A stretch of 64,000 nt of DNA. Source: Gigaspora rosea (taxonomy: Eukaryota > Glomeromycota > Glomeromycetes > Diversisporales > Gigasporaceae). Below the pieces are notes generated by a model. It made no database searches, was not told where the DNA came from, and was given only the letters and a program-made list of their open reading frames with translations. Positions 1 through 12,700 of this stretch are shown in pieces. The first letter of the stretch is position 1; the number at the start of each line of letters is the position of its first letter. Location of the stretch: assembly GCA_003550325.1 (NCBI GenBank), contig QKWP01002076.1, positions 4,591 to 68,590 on the forward strand, in the 5' to 3' direction. The translations under genes and the position numbers were made by a program.

Positions 1-782
1 TGACCGTTACATTTGTAAAATTTCAAAAAGTATAAAAGCGGCCGATGTGGACCTCAAGTTCAATATCGAGTCTTCATACTCTTTCAATAATAAAAACAAC
101 TATTAACTACACAAATTAAACAATTATTAGTATCCTCATATACTTCTAATTGTAGCCTTTTTCGTAATTGCAAATTGCCTTAAATCTTCTTTGTTAAGTT
201 TTCTTAAAAACGCCATACTGACTTAGATATACCACAGTAACAAAGTTTGAAGTTACACAAAGTGTTCGCTGTCTAAGATCACTCTAGTTACCTAATATCT
301 TTGAAGAAGTGGATATAGGATAACAACATCATTATCTCACTATAACATTTTTCTGTATCTACTAAATGTTTAAGAATCTAAGTACCTTTGCTACCTCTTT
401 TTAATTTCTGTTGTTCATTATCCCACTCTATAAAGGTCCACATTTCACGTTGCACTATATATTTTTGAATTGTAACTAGAATTTTCAAACTTAATATTTT
501 CAAAATTTTCGTAAGGGATACACTCGATTATGTGTGATGGTAATACTGTATTATGTTGACATTTTTGAATTAATTTATCAATTTTATCATCTTCTGTTCA
601 TTTGAAAATTGTTTTTCTAAATAATTACGAATACAATGCTCACAATAAAGAATAGCAATAACTTGAGTATTACAATATTCACATCTCTGTCTTATTTTAA
701 TCTTGTTAATAATATTCTGTGTATCATGTATTTTTGACAGATTATAAATTAAGTCTTTTCATGAGTTTCTAATAACAGATTG
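1..782. other. AT-rich non-coding stretch
   Basis: No reading frame of useful length, RNA gene or clear inverted repeat is visible. The sequence is low-GC and enters a repeat copy at about 783. Confidence 0.4.
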
Positions 783-936
783 TTATGATCTGCTTGTGAA
801 CGAAGTTACAAAGTGGGACATTATTTCAAGTTACCAGACCTTCTATGTGACAGCAGATAACTGACGAAATGGTATTTTAAATAACCTGATAATCTGCATT
901 GATCTCTTTGTTCTTTGATTTTTCGACATTGTGTCC
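783..936 (+). repeat. Dispersed direct repeat, copy 1
   Basis: This stretch (TGATCTGCTTGTGAACGAAG at its start, ending at TTGTGTCC) recurs in the same orientation at 6949-7106 with scattered substitutions. Both copies contain the same middle section around TGACAGCA and GAAATGGTATTTTA. It has no coding signal. It is probably part of an older interspersed repeat or of the satellite-like block filling 1-7.4 kb. Confidence 0.8.
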
Positions 937-1254
937 ATCTCCGTCACAAGAACAAGTCAGTTTTTTTTATTAAAAAGAAAGAAGAAATTTTAAAGTCTTC
1001 AAGAAATTCTCATGCTACTGTATTATAGTTGGTAACCTTCGGCAAAAAAAAACTTATTTTCATTTGCACTTGTAAACCGGCATTAGTGTAAGATTATTAT
1101 ACCAATATTGTAGAGCAAAATAGATCATAAGTTTTGAAGCTTCACAGATATTGGTTTTCTTATACAAGATGCAAATTGGACTTGAACTGGAATAATGCCA
1201 TAAAAGTAAAGCTATTGGCTGAAGTTTGTTGCATAAACACCACGTTAAAAAATT

Positions 1255-3370
1255 TAATCCTTGCAAAATTCCCTGGGATTAGAAGGAGGAAAATAATAAC
1301 TGTGCACATTGCAAGAATGCTATGCTGACTTTGTTGGATCTTGTATTGTGGACCTGAAGTAGGAAGGCATTGGGGATTAATGATGCCTGACAAAATTATT
1401 TTTGTGATGACGAATGACGTCATCATGGTTTCATTATAACGAAACCTTGACGATTGACGAAACCCCCGACAATTAATGAAACCTATGCCGAATTGACGAA
1501 ACCTATGAAGAATTGACGAAACCTATGATGAATTGATGAAACCTATGACATATTGACGAAACCTATGCTGAATTGACGAAACCTATGACAAATTGACGAA
1601 ACATATAACGTATTAACGAAACTTTGACGAAGCCTCTAACGAATGATGAAACATTGGCAACTGATTCAGCTAATAATTAAACAACAAGCTTTTATATAAT
1701 GATCTTTAGATATACTAAACCTTAAATTGTTTCAAAAAAATGATATTTCATTATAAGGTTTCATTGGTTTTTTTCTTTTTTCTTCTTTTGCATGTTCAAA
1801 TTTTAGTTCGGGTTGATTCGGAATACTAGTAGAGAATACCAGTAATCGGGTTGATCCAGAATAGTCAAAATTTGTGCACACGTTTATTTTCGTCAATTCC
1901 GGAACAACCTGACATAGTTTCTGAACACATAAAAAAAGAAAATTAAATTTTATAAATAAACAAAGTGAGTAAAGAGAGAAGTTTATAGCAAGAGTGTTAG
2001 TATTGGAGACTACAACGATATATTGGTACTCATTATTTCCGTCATTTTTAATTAGTGCACCAAGGTCGATCTAAACATTGGTTTTCAAGTATTTTCGCAT
2101 CTCTTTCTTTGTAAATAAGTAAAATCACAATAATAATAATGCACTAATTATCTTGGCAACCTATATTGATTCTTTATTGCTGTTATTAATTATGCATTAT
2201 CGCTTAAAATATTGTTTTTTTTATATCGTTATTAAAACACTTCTTAACTTTTTATAAATACGGTAATTAACTCTATTTTGTATGGAATTTACTCTTCAGG
2301 TTTCATCATTGATTTCGTCAATTTGTCATAGGTTTCGTCAATTCGTCATAGGTTTCGTCAATTCGTCATAGGTTTCGTCAATTTGTCATAGGTTTCGTCA
2401 TTTCGTCATAGGTTTTGTCATTTCGTCATAGGTTTTGTCAATTTGTCATAGGTTTCATCAATCATCAGGGGTTTCATCAATCGTCAATTCATCAATCAAA
2501 AATTACCTGACGAATAGTTTCATCATTCGTCAATGACGTATATTTCGTCATTCGTCAGGCATCATTATTGGGGATGTATGTGCAAGAACATTGCATTATC
2601 ATTTTTTGAATTTTGAAGACAAATCGTTAAAGAGCAAAGCGAGGAAAGCATCATTGCAGAGCACTATGCTGACTTCCCAGTATCTTAGTAAGAGTGATCT
2701 TGGATCAGAAGGGGAAAATGCATTAGCTAATACACCTCGTAGAAATATAGGGAGTAGAAGGAGGAAAAGCAATAATGATGCACTTTGCAAGAATGCAATA
2801 CTAACTTCTCTGGATCTTGATAATCATTTATAAGCAAAGCAAAAAGTAGAGAAAGCATTAGCAAATATACTTTGCAAGAACATTATACTAACATATTTGA
2901 ATTCAGAAGTCAATTGTTTAGAAGCAAAGTGGTAGAGGCATTAGTTGATGCACTTTGCACGAACACTGCGTTGACTTCCCTGAAAAGTCGAATCTTCGAT
3001 CTGATGAACTCTAAGTAGAGGGAGGGAAAGCATAGCTGATGCACTTTGTATGAACATTGCTCAGACTCCTTTGGATCTTTGTCAGATTATTCCTGGACCA
3101 GAAGAAGGAAAAGCGTTAGCTAATGCATTTTTGCAAGACTTTCAAAGTCTTAGTTCAAATAAACTTGGATCAAGAGGGAAAAGTTAATAATGCACTTTGT
3201 ATGAAAATTGTACAGACTCCTTTGGATCTTGTCAGAATATTCTTGGATCAGAAGAAGAGAAAGCGTTAGCTGATGCATTCTTGCAAGACTTCCTGAGTCT
3301 TAGTTTGAATAAACTTGGATCAAGAGAAAAAAGTTAACTGATGCACTTTGCAAGAGAGAAGTGCATTCGG
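1255..3370. repeat. Degenerate tandem repeat, roughly 110-150 bp units, split by a MITE
   Basis: Recurring phrases such as GGATCAGAAGAAGG, AAAGCATTAGC, TGATGCACTTTGCAAGAACA and CTTTGGATCTTG follow each other from about 1280 to 3360. The array is interrupted exactly by the element at 1378-2567, whose duplicated target (TTGGGGAT) lies in the array. Units have diverged and length varies, so the period is approximate. Short frames here (such as 2591-2833) are repeat artefacts. Confidence 0.6.
1378..2567. mobile_element. hAT-like non-autonomous element (family A) with subterminal motif arrays
   Basis: The ends are TAATGATGCCTGAC (1378-1391) and its reverse complement (2554-2567). They are flanked by a perfect 8-bp direct repeat TTGGGGAT at 1370-1377 and 2568-2575. 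Just inside the left end an ACGAAACCTATGA-type motif of about 15 bp is repeated roughly a dozen times (1435-1660). Just inside the right end the reverse complement (AGGTTTCGTCAATTCGTCAT) is repeated about as often (2298-2500). The middle holds no transposase. The 8-bp duplication fits hAT-type insertion; the arrays resemble subterminal transposase sites (inference). A second copy lies at 34438-35969. Confidence 0.88.
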
Positions 3371-4419
3371 GTTGTATTAGAAATCAGAAAAAGCAATACA
3401 GATAAAAGATGGATGTGATAAAGAAGGAGATGTACATTAGACATTTTTTGTAGTATAAAAATAGTTGAAAAAGAATGAAAATAAGGTATTCACTTATTAC
3501 CAAATTGGCAAACATGGTATTTCCAACAAAGGAGTACCAAGATGGATATTGTTACAATTTAGGAATCAGAATTGAGAATGATAAGTATAAAGCATTTTAC
3601 ATACTATCTGAAGTATGCTAAGACAGATAATGCAATAGGAGTTGGAAAGCTCCTAGGATTATTATTGCAGAATTGGTATTGGAAGAAAATTGGGGTGAAA
3701 AGTTGGAAGGGTTTTAAAAAGACCCGATTGTCGATTTAAATGGAGAGATGTGTACATCGTAGTCCAACCAGAACCCAGAGATATGAAGAGGTCCTATAAA
3801 ATATAAATGAACGAAAGAGTATAGTAATCTGCGCAATATATGGAATAACCCAAAACAAAAGAGTGTTATGCTTAGGACCAAATTCCTTATACCTATATCA
3901 AGTAACCTATGGACCTTGAGAGGCTGATTGTGGGTCAAAAGAAAGAAAAGAATGTAGATGCACTTCGTAAAAGCATCAAAATGATCTTTGGATTTTCAAA
4001 ATAATAATAATAATGTGATTTGGACTGGAGAAGGAAAGGTAACAGTTTTCCAATAGGTTCTCCAAGCAGCATAATGGCAGAAGATATAGGTATTTCAGAT
4101 ACCAGCTAAAAAAAAAAGAAAAAGGAAACCTGCATTCAGATGAGGTCTTGAGTTTGGGTTAAGTTTTCAAAAATTATAGTACAATCCTGAAACTTTCGAT
4201 AGGCACAAACGTTTTGGCACCGACTTTGGATAGATGAGTAAGGACGAGGTAATAAATAATATTGAAGATTGCAGATCATGGAATCGGAGTTGTAAAGAAT
4301 GAAAAGAAGGCATTTCAAATATTATAAAGAATCTGCAATGCCAAAGGAATAAAGAATGTTGGATATTGCTATAGAAAGAAAATGGGAGTCAAAATAAACC
4401 CATTCAGAAAAAAAAGCAC

Positions 4420-5000
4420 ACAATACGTATTGTCATGGGTATAAGTGTAAGTAAGGTGGCTATGTACACCCCAAACTACTTTAAAATTAAGGTAAAAGGT
4501 AATAGTGAAAAGAGACAAAACGCATATGCGTGTAGAAAAAAAAAGAAAAAGAAATAAGGCACATTAAGGGTATGTTCATATGTATTAAGAGGCAGCTATG
4601 TATATCCTACACTGCTCCCAAATTAAGATAAAAGAAAATGGTATATGAGTGTATAGTACAGAGCACTGTAAAAAAAAAAAAGAAATTGGAAAAGAAAATA
4701 ACAAATGTGCATGTTCGAGTAAAGTATAAAGAAAGCGTGTGTAGATTAAAGCAGGTGTGTACACCTACACCACTTATAGAAAATGAAATATAGTATATGG
4801 AACAGAAACAAAGAAAGATTGCAGAAAACAACGCGCATGTTCGTGTAGGGTTAAATAAGACATACAAGGCGTATGTAGTATGAGGTGAGTGTGAACACCC
4901 TACCGCCTTAAATTAGGGTTAAGTGGAATGACACATAGAACTACATGAATATGTATGTTCATATATGTGTGTAGATTTGGGCAGATGTGTACACCCACAC
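4420..5000. repeat. Degenerate tandem repeat, about 120 bp units
   Basis: Phrases like GTGTGTACACCTACACC, CAAATTAAGATAAAAG and GCATGTTCGTGTAG recur every 110-130 bases. At least four diverged units are visible. Related phrases run at lower similarity towards 5650 and again after 6595, so the MITE at 5685-6594 seems to sit within this block. No coding potential. Confidence 0.55.
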
Positions 5001-5684
5001 CGCTCTCAAGCTAAACTAGATCCAGCAGGCTAAGGAGGGTTTGCACGATATCACGTGAGGTGATGTTATGGAGTAGGTAGAGAAAAATGCTCGATACATA
5101 AGTATCGAGACAGTTTTGTCTCGAATCGCTCAAATTCGAACATGTGACTTGCCTGTCATGATCACATATTCGATCGTCTGATCGATTGTTAGGTCGATTA
5201 TGGTTAAGTAGTTTTCAGGCATTTGAAAGTATGAGAGTATAGTAGAAATATGAGGTAAGAATGGAATAATCAGTTAGTATGTGTATAAGGTATGAAGTAA
5301 TCGATAGTAGTGTTCTGAGTATATACAGTACCGATGAGGTATGTTGGCAAATTAGCATTGTTTCTTCTGAAACCCAACATTTGTCTGGTTATATCGTTCT
5401 CTCCCCTTGCCCAGCATAGTATCACTGGGTGGCCTTTCAGGACGATAGTCATGAAGGTTAAGGTTGGGCGGAGTTTACAAGTTGTCTTGTGATATGGCCT
5501 GTCAGACAACAGTTATATATGCATGCAGACTTTATGACCTGACGGGACATCAGTATATATGCGGCTTTCTTGAAGAATCTGATCCTATGAAAGCTGCGAA
5601 GGTTGCACAATAGGCAGAAGAATAACCACTCTGTGTCTGCATAGTTAGAACCCTAAATGAGAGACAAAACAATAATGTTTCTAG

Positions 5685-6594
5685 TAGAGATTAAGCCCGG
5701 ATAAGGCTTACCCGAGTAACCCGCATAAGCATTCCTTAACCGGGTTATGGTTATGCTACCCGGGTAACCCGAATAGAAAATAAATATACATAACGTGAGA
5801 ATAATGAAACAATATTATTGGACGAATTTCCTAATATACCGCTAAGCTTAGCCATATTAATTTCTGTCAAAATCATATTTGGCAATAATAATGCTACGAA
5901 TTAAAATATTTGACTAATTTAGACAGGTCTTAGATCTTTTATTTTAGATTATGCATTTAAATGTAGTGTTCCGGCCTGGGTCAGAAATTTTCTAACCTGG
6001 GACATCCCTAAAAAAAAAAAAAAAAAAAAAAATGCTGATTAAAGCAAATTAAAAAAAATTAGCTTAAAAAAAAAAAAAAAAAAAAAACTTAAAAAAAAAA
6101 AAAAGCCGTTTTATACTATTTTTACCTCTCCCTCCCTTTCTTTCTCTCTCCTTTTCTTTCTCTTTCCCTTTATTTTTCTCTCTCTCTCTTTCTCTCTTCT
6201 TCTCTTTCTCTATTTTTCTCTCTCCCTCTCATGAACCAGGATAAATGTCTAACCCGTCGGGTCACTATTATCTGACCCAGGTCAGAACACTAATCTTAAC
6301 TTTTAAGTATAGACTATATTTTCAAACATGTATTTAACATTTTATAAATAAAATGCATTTGAATTTATTAACGTTAAACGAATTTGAATCTGCGAATTAA
6401 TGTTTTAAACCAATTTTGGTTTAAAGATTATCTATAATCATGTGAAACGTCTATTCTTATATAATCATAACCGGGTTAACCGGGTTAACCGGGTCAGCAA
6501 GATTATTTGAGATTAACAGGGTAGTTACCAGAGTAAGAGTTTAATAAGCGGACGGGTTACCCGGAATTAAATTTTAAACCGGGCCTAATCTCTA
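5685..6594. mobile_element. hAT-like non-autonomous element with ACCCGGGTAACC-type subterminal repeats
   Basis: The ends are TAGAGATTAAGCCCGG and, inverted, TAGAGATTAGGCCCGG, matching the hAT terminal pattern YARNG. They are flanked by perfect 8-bp repeats GTTTCTAG (5677-5684 and 6595-6602). Subterminal stretches rich in AACCGGGTTAACC and ACCCGGGTAACCCG lie at both ends (5700-5775, 6465-6580). No transposase frame. A second, smaller element is nested at 5964-6292. Confidence 0.88.
5964..6292. mobile_element. Nested short TIR element with poly-A and pyrimidine tracts
   Basis: The ends TAGTGTTCCGGCCTGGGTC and, inverted, TAGTGTTCTGACCTGGGTCA match closely. The interior is two long A runs (6012-6105) followed by a C/T-only tract of about 115 bp (6120-6233). 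The 8-bp flanks do not match convincingly; the outermost TA could instead be a TA duplication. It sits inside the 5685-6594 element and is therefore younger. Confidence 0.75.
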
Positions 6595-6838
6595 GTTTCT
6601 AGGAGTATATATATGGACATGTACAGAAAGGATTGTAACAGGTGTGACATCCCATACTGCTCTTAAGTAATAGTATCTTATATGATATACTGAACAGGTA
6701 TTGTAAGAAGAGTTAAGGATGTTTTACAGGATATCACGAGAAATAATGTTACAAAATAGGTATGAATATTTCTAGAGTAGTTGTGTATAGGCAGGGTTGT
6801 CTTTCTTATATCACAAGATTGCACAATTCTTATCAACA

Positions 6839-6952
6839 GTCCCATACTATATGACATAGTTTGCATAAAAGGACGTGACTGTAGTTATGAAGGTTGGTCA
6901 CAACAATTGTGTGCGAAGAAAGGGTACATGACGAGACGAGCAATAATAATGA
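6839..6952 (+). repeat. Direct repeat of about 115 bp, left copy
   Basis: From CCCATACTATATGACATAG to GAGCAATAATAA this is repeated at about 7308-7428. Between the copies lies the second copy of the 783-936 repeat plus about 200 bp of A-rich sequence. Confidence 0.75.
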
Positions 6953-7106
6953 TCCGCTGATGAACGAAGTCACAAGGCGGGACATTATTGCGAGTCACGG
7001 GACCTTCCATGTGACAGCATATCACTGATGAAATGGTATTTTAGGTAACCTGATGATCTGCATCAATCTCTTTGTTCTTTGATTTTTCTGCTCAATATTG
7101 TGTCCA
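6949..7106 (+). repeat. Dispersed direct repeat, copy 2 of 783-936
   Basis: Same orientation as the copy near the left edge, with scattered substitutions. The similarity stops shortly after TTGTGTCC. Confidence 0.8.
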
Positions 7107-7307
7107 ACTATTTTCCCATCTCGCCCCAAAGGAAAGAAAAAGAAAAAAGAAGAGGAAAAAAGTGGGGCTGAGCAGAAAGGGGCAATATATTACCAAGAGT
7201 CACTGGATTTGTCACAAAGATAAAAAAGCAACAAGCAAAAAGATCAAAGCACTATCCTCAAAAAGATCTGCTCACATAACATCCTGTGGCTTGTTTTGCA
7301 ACCCATC

Positions 7308-7428
7308 CCATACTGTATGACATAGTTTGCATAAAAGGACATAACTGTAGTTTAGTTATGAAGGTTGGTCACAACTGTTGTGTGTGAGAAAGGGGTACAC
7401 GATGAGATAAGCAATAATAAATGACTAT
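7308..7428 (+). repeat. Direct repeat of about 115 bp, right copy
   Basis: Matches 6839-6952, including CATAGTTTGCATAAAAGGAC and GAAGGTTGGTCACAAC. It contains a small extra duplication (GTAGTTTAGTTATG). Confidence 0.75.
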
Positions 7429-8098
7429 ATTACAAAGAGCTTTAAAGTCTGATATCATATCTATTTGAAGATTAGGGTCATTAGTATAATTCATTATTTC
7501 ACAATGCTAATTGATAATTTTTACTATATAAAGATTATATTATTTTTGAAAAAGTTTTTCATTTTACTACAATATTCCAATATAATATATATATATAATG
7601 ACTATTTTTTATTTATGAACATAGGGATATTGTCACATTTATGACATATTTGTTATTTAGTTAATCTTATATATAAAAAAAGAACTTCATAATACAAAAA
7701 TTAATATAGTAACTATAAATTGACTTTTATGTTTTATTTAAATGTAACTGAATTTCATATATAATGCAAGTGAATAGTACAGTTTAAGGAATGTTTAAAT
7801 GAAGTATATGATTTTGCATTTGGTTTTTTTCGAATCAAATTGAATGGCTGCAAGGAATCTGTCCTAAATTACTAAAACATCTGAGACCATTTTTAACTAT
7901 GAGTACTAATTCTGGATTACCTAAATATAAATTATTTTGTATATTACTATAGACTATATCCTAGATATTAATCGATGATTAAATCATCATAGTATAATAG
8001 TGAATAATATCTGACTATATAGTAATTTGTAAAAGTCTAATAATCGTGACATAATTTGGGAGATGCTGTGCATGTGATATACTTATACTATGAAAAGG
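7429..8098. other. AT-rich non-coding stretch
   Basis: Very AT-rich, with a short TA microsatellite near 7590. No gene, tRNA or clear repeat structure seen. Confidence 0.4.
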
Positions 8099-8940
8099 GG
8101 CATTTCCCAAATTTGCCTATACCTATTTCTCTAACACCAATTATGCCAATAGCTATTTCACTGACACTCCACAATTCTGACAACACTATTTCCCAACAAT
8201 TCATTTCCTGACAACTTACTTCTCCGAGTCCTTTTCACTGACATTACATTTTGTCGACAACCACATTCTTGACATCCCATTTTACTGACATTCTATTTAT
8301 TTCGTCGACAGCTATTTGCGAATTAACTTTTGTTTGTAACTATATATATGTCATGTGTCTGATTAGACCTGGCCTAAATTAGATTAGGGTTAGAGTAAAA
8401 TTACAGTAAAGTTAGAGGCCAGTTGTTGCCAATCATTTAATGCTGGTCAACTTATAGTTTGTCAGATTCAATCTGATGCAAGTTTTAATTTGACACACAA
8501 CATATATATAAATAGATAAAACTGATTATTAATTCATAGCGAAAGCAATAGATCAATTACAATCATCTTATTTTAAATTTTTTTATATTTTTATTATAGT
8601 TTTTTGGCTATATAGCAAATCAAAAATAACATTCTCACAGCCTGTAATAATTTGAATAATTCTATCATTTTCTATTACATGGACAAAATGATTGATAATC
8701 AAAAATTATTTATGTAATATAAAGCTAATCTATTTGTGAAGCTTTATTAATAGCTGTCGGCGAAATGGGTGTAGGTGAAATAGAATGTTAGTCAAATAGG
8801 ATGTCGAAAAAGTGGATTCGGAGAAGTAAGCTGTCAGAGAAATAGGTTGTTGGAGAAATGTGCTGTTGGGGAAGCGGACTGTCATTAAAATTGGCGTCAG
8901 CGAAATTGGTGTCGGATAAGTAGTTTTCGGCGAAGTTTAC
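8099..8940. mobile_element. Inverted-repeat element with about 20-bp subterminal repeats
   Basis: The left arm (8099-8320) is a run of phrases like CTGACAACTTACTTCTCCGA and ATTTCTCTAACACC. The right arm (8748-8936) is the same set inverted, e.g. CTGTCAGAGAAATAGG and GGCGTCAGCGAAATTGG. The arms enclose about 430 bp of AT-rich sequence without a transposase. No target duplication could be fixed, so the boundaries are approximate. It follows the same design as the hAT-like elements elsewhere in the window. Confidence 0.6.
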
Positions 8941-9879
8941 TGAATTCATAAAAAATACTCAATGTACACTTACAGTGTAACATAGAAGAAGATGGCATTT
9001 AATTTACTTCCATGTATGTCATATATTGTTTTTTTTGTTTATCTATTCGGGTAATCATTTTTTCTTATATAGATTCATTAATGTTAGTAGGTCAACAAGC
9101 AAAAACCTACTTTAAAGCATTAATAATGTGTTTTTCTGATACTGCTCCTTGCACCTACAATCGTTTCACAAAAGTTTACTTAGCCGACATTATATAGAAT
9201 TATGATTATTGCAAGTATATATTTTTAGTAAATTGTCACTTGTATTATATTAGTAAATAAGCCGTTGATGAAATGATTGTCAGTGAAGTAATACAGATCC
9301 ATGATTTTTATCTCCAATATACTAATTCTAAGTTTTAGTTAGAGTTGACTAATCATTGGAATTATTTAATCAATAAATATTCAAATTACAATAATATTTC
9401 ATTTGAATTCGAACCAACCCCCATGAACCTATGGATTAATAAATTAAGTGATGACTCTCAAAACAAGGTCAACAATATTTAAATCACACTGAATGTGATA
9501 ATAAAATTTTAGTAGTCTAAGCATCATAATGAAAATATTATCTGAAATCATGCACTGTTATAAATATTAGCATAATTTCAAAGATGAGGATTATATTAAA
9601 ATTACACATTATAAAATTATTAAACATTAGTTATGTAAGGCCATAAAAAAATTTTTTTTGGTTTAAAATCAGAAAACCATATTTTATTTTTCTGATTTAT
9701 AATAAAACATAGCATAAATGCTCTTGAAAAATCCTATTTTTTTCGAAATGTGTCACTTATTTATAAACTTTGAAACCCATTATACTTTAAGTTGTTTGCC
9801 ACTTCTCTAGTTGTTTTATTGGAAAAATAAAATGCTTTTACTTGCATGAGTTCCTATTTTTTATTTTTTTTAAACATAG
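8941..9879. other. AT-rich non-coding stretch
   Basis: No convincing gene. A 61-codon frame at 9012-9197 has no recognisable domain. At 9253-9290 there is a stray phrase resembling the arrays of the preceding element. Confidence 0.35.
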
Positions 9880-10646
9880 AAATGGTTAGGTTGGTTTAGG
9901 TTCAGTTTTTGGTTCGAAACCATTACAAAAACCTAAGAACCTGGTTTTTAAAAATCCAAAACCTGGTTCCAAACCTGTTCCCAAACCTGGTTCTTGAACC
10001 TGGCTCCTGAACCTGGTTCCTGAACCTGGTTCCAAACCTGATTTCAGAACCTAATTCTGAAGTCTGGCTCTAGAACCTAATCAGATATACTCATTGCATT
10101 AGAAATTAAATTTAAGAACCTAAGGACCTAAGAACCTATGTAAGAACCTAAGAACCTAAGGACCTATATAAGAACCTAAGAACCTGCCATAACCTAAATA
10201 ACCTACCATGAACCTAAGAACCTAGGTTCCAAAATTGGGACCTGGTTTTTAATAACCAGCTTCTAAAACCAGGTTCTTAGATTCCTTATAAAAAAAGTAG
10301 TTTGTATAGGCACGTGTTTTAACAGATAGACATGGCTGAGTGTGGAATGAGCAGATGTCCAGGTTTGTACATCTGTGTACTGTGTTAGCATGTTAAATTG
10401 GTCTGAATTGGACTGTTACTCAGACAATTTGAACTGTAAATAGACTGGGTTTTGCTGTACTTTACTAAACCAAAACTTACAAGTTTTGGCATAGGTAATT
10501 ACATATAAAATAATGTAATAAAATGTGCATGGTATTGATACATGCATTGGGTGGCATGTATGTAAAACATAATATACATGCCATTTTGTCACATTTTGGT
10601 TCGTGTTTCATGCCTTTACGTACATATGACATGTGCCTATCCAGAC

Positions 10647-11060
10647 CAATGTTGGCATATAACCAGGTCATAACAGGTCATATCAAAGTTTAATTACAGT
10701 ATTAAGATTATATAATTATGGTTATATAATTTCATTAATTAAACTTGATGATATAATCTGTTACAACTTTGTTATATGATCTCAGTTATTAAACTTAGTG
10801 ATATGATCTATTATAATCTGGTTATATGACTTTGTTGTAATATGACCTGTTATGACTGATTATAACAGATCATATCGCAATAAAGTTATATAACAGGTCA
10901 AAATAGGTTATATCACTAAGTTTAATAACTGAGATCATATGCAAGTTGTAACAGATTATATTACCAAGTTTAATTAATGAAATTATATAAATATTGTCAT
11001 ATAATCGTATTAATTAAACTTTGATATGACCTGTTATAACCTGGTCATGTGCCAACACTA
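10647..11060. mobile_element. hAT-like palindromic MITE
   Basis: The ends carry inverted repeats of about 50 bp (left CAATGTTGGCATATAACCAG, right inverted TAGTGTTGGCACATGACCAG). They are flanked by perfect 8-bp repeats ATCCAGAC (10639-10646 and 11061-11068). The interior is nearly all made of further GTTATATGA / TAACAGGTCATAT repeats in both orientations, so the whole element could fold back on itself. No coding capacity. Confidence 0.9.
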
Positions 11061-11642
11061 ATCCAGACAACCTTGAGCCAACCCATACTAACACCCAGTC
11101 CACTTTTCTTATAGGGTTCTGAACCTAGAAACTTTACTATCCCTAGCTATAACCAATCAACAGTACTAGCCCTAGTCGTCAATAGAATCTTGTAATTGCC
11201 TGTATTCCTCTTCAATGCTTTTTTTTTTAGTACAATTTTTTTAGCTTATTGGTAACTAGAGAATACCTAAATAATAATAAATTTTTATTTTTTTATTCTC
11301 TTGTATTGCCTAAACAATTCAAACAATTTTAAACCTACTAGACAGCTTCTTGTACAACTTACTATGGGGCCATATTTAGGTAGGGATGGTAAAGTTCCTA
11401 GATTCAGATCCTAATAACCTGGTTTTAGAACCTGGTTTTTAAAAACCAGGTCCCATTTTGGAACCTAAGTTCTTAGGTTCATTGTAGGTTATTTAGGTTC
11501 ATAGTAGATCCTAGGTTCTTAGGTTTTTATATAGGTTCTTAGATTCTTAGGTTCTTATATAGGTCCTTAGGTTCTTAGGTTCTTATGTAGGTCCTTAGGT
11601 TCTTAGATTCTTGAATTCAATTTCTAATGCAATAAGTATATC

Positions 11643-12700
11643 TTATTATATGGGTCTTATGTAACAACCCATGCTTTTTTTACTCATTTATTAGCACATG
11701 TTTAAAAAAAATAACTAAATTGGAATACTTTCATATTTGATAAATATAAAGTGTACCGATTTAATTATTTATTTTTATTATTATTAAAGTTGTTTTTACA
11801 TTTTAAAAATATTGGGACATTGCATCATTAGGCTATTTTAAATTTTATTGGATGATGCCAGCTTTATTTTGTTTTCGCTTTTTTAAAATTGTCTTGGATA
11901 GATTATTAGAACTTTATTTTTTTAAATTCTTATTAAATAGAATTGCATTTGCATTATTGTTGAATTTTTGTTAAATTTTTATTGGATAAGTCATACATTA
12001 TTAGATCTTCACTTTTATTTTTTAAAATTCTTTAATATTGGTTTTTTTTTAAATTTTATTTTATAAACCATACATTATTAGATCTTCACTTTTAATCTTT
12101 GCTTTTTTTAAATTCTTTATTAAACAGATTCGTATTTTATTAAAATTCTTTTTTGGATAAATTGTACATTATTAAATTTTTGCTTTCTTTAAATTCTAAT
12201 TAACTGAGTCATGTTATTTTGTTTTACTTTCTTTATATAATTTTCACCGAACGAGGTTATATTATTGAATTTTCGCTTTTTTTTTAAAAATTTCTATGCA
12301 TAGTTATGTTTTTGCTTTTAGATTAGATTTAGTCTTTTTTTTAAAAAAAAAATTCTTGTGATTTTTTACTTTATTAGGTTTATGCTGAACTTTGATTTAA
12401 TTGTTTGATATTTTATATAAAAGAATTTATAATTTTTATCATAGATAGTTTTTTTTATTTATGCTATTATATAATGCGTGTATTTAATATTTCATGACAG
12501 TAATATTAAAATTGGCTTTTTATTGAGATGAAGGTGATGCATAGGTTGTTATATCAAACCTATACAATAATATAGTTATTATATAGGATTGTATAAATAA
12601 CTAAATTTGCATAGATTAACCTGTATTACATGGCCTTCGGCCATATAACCCAGATTAGCCCATTCAAATTTAGTTATTTTCTACAACCCATACAATACTA
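11643..12700. mobile_element. About 1.06-kb insertion inside the right arm of the large inverted repeat
   Basis: Comparison with the uninterrupted left arm shows this segment is extra. Its left part is palindromic (TATGGGTC...AACAACCCATGC). Its right part has TATACAATAATATAG and AACCCATACAATACTATA plus a short inverted motif around ATGGCCTTCGGCCATAT. The middle is T-rich (11690-12480). No frame for a transposase or reverse transcriptase. A possible degenerate target duplication (AGTATATCT / ACTATAACT) is weak. Confidence 0.5.

Noticed and set aside
1435-1660. Regular short repeats resembling a CRISPR array
   Set aside because: Repeat units abut without unique spacers, are mirrored at the other end of a TIR element with target duplications, and the genome is eukaryotic.
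6120-6233. Pyrimidine tract as a regulatory element
   Set aside because: It lies inside a nested MITE next to poly-A runs; simple low-complexity filler is the simpler reading.
7072-7320. 82-codon lysine-rich plus frame
   Set aside because: It spans a dispersed repeat and an A-rich stretch and is not kept in the other repeat copy.
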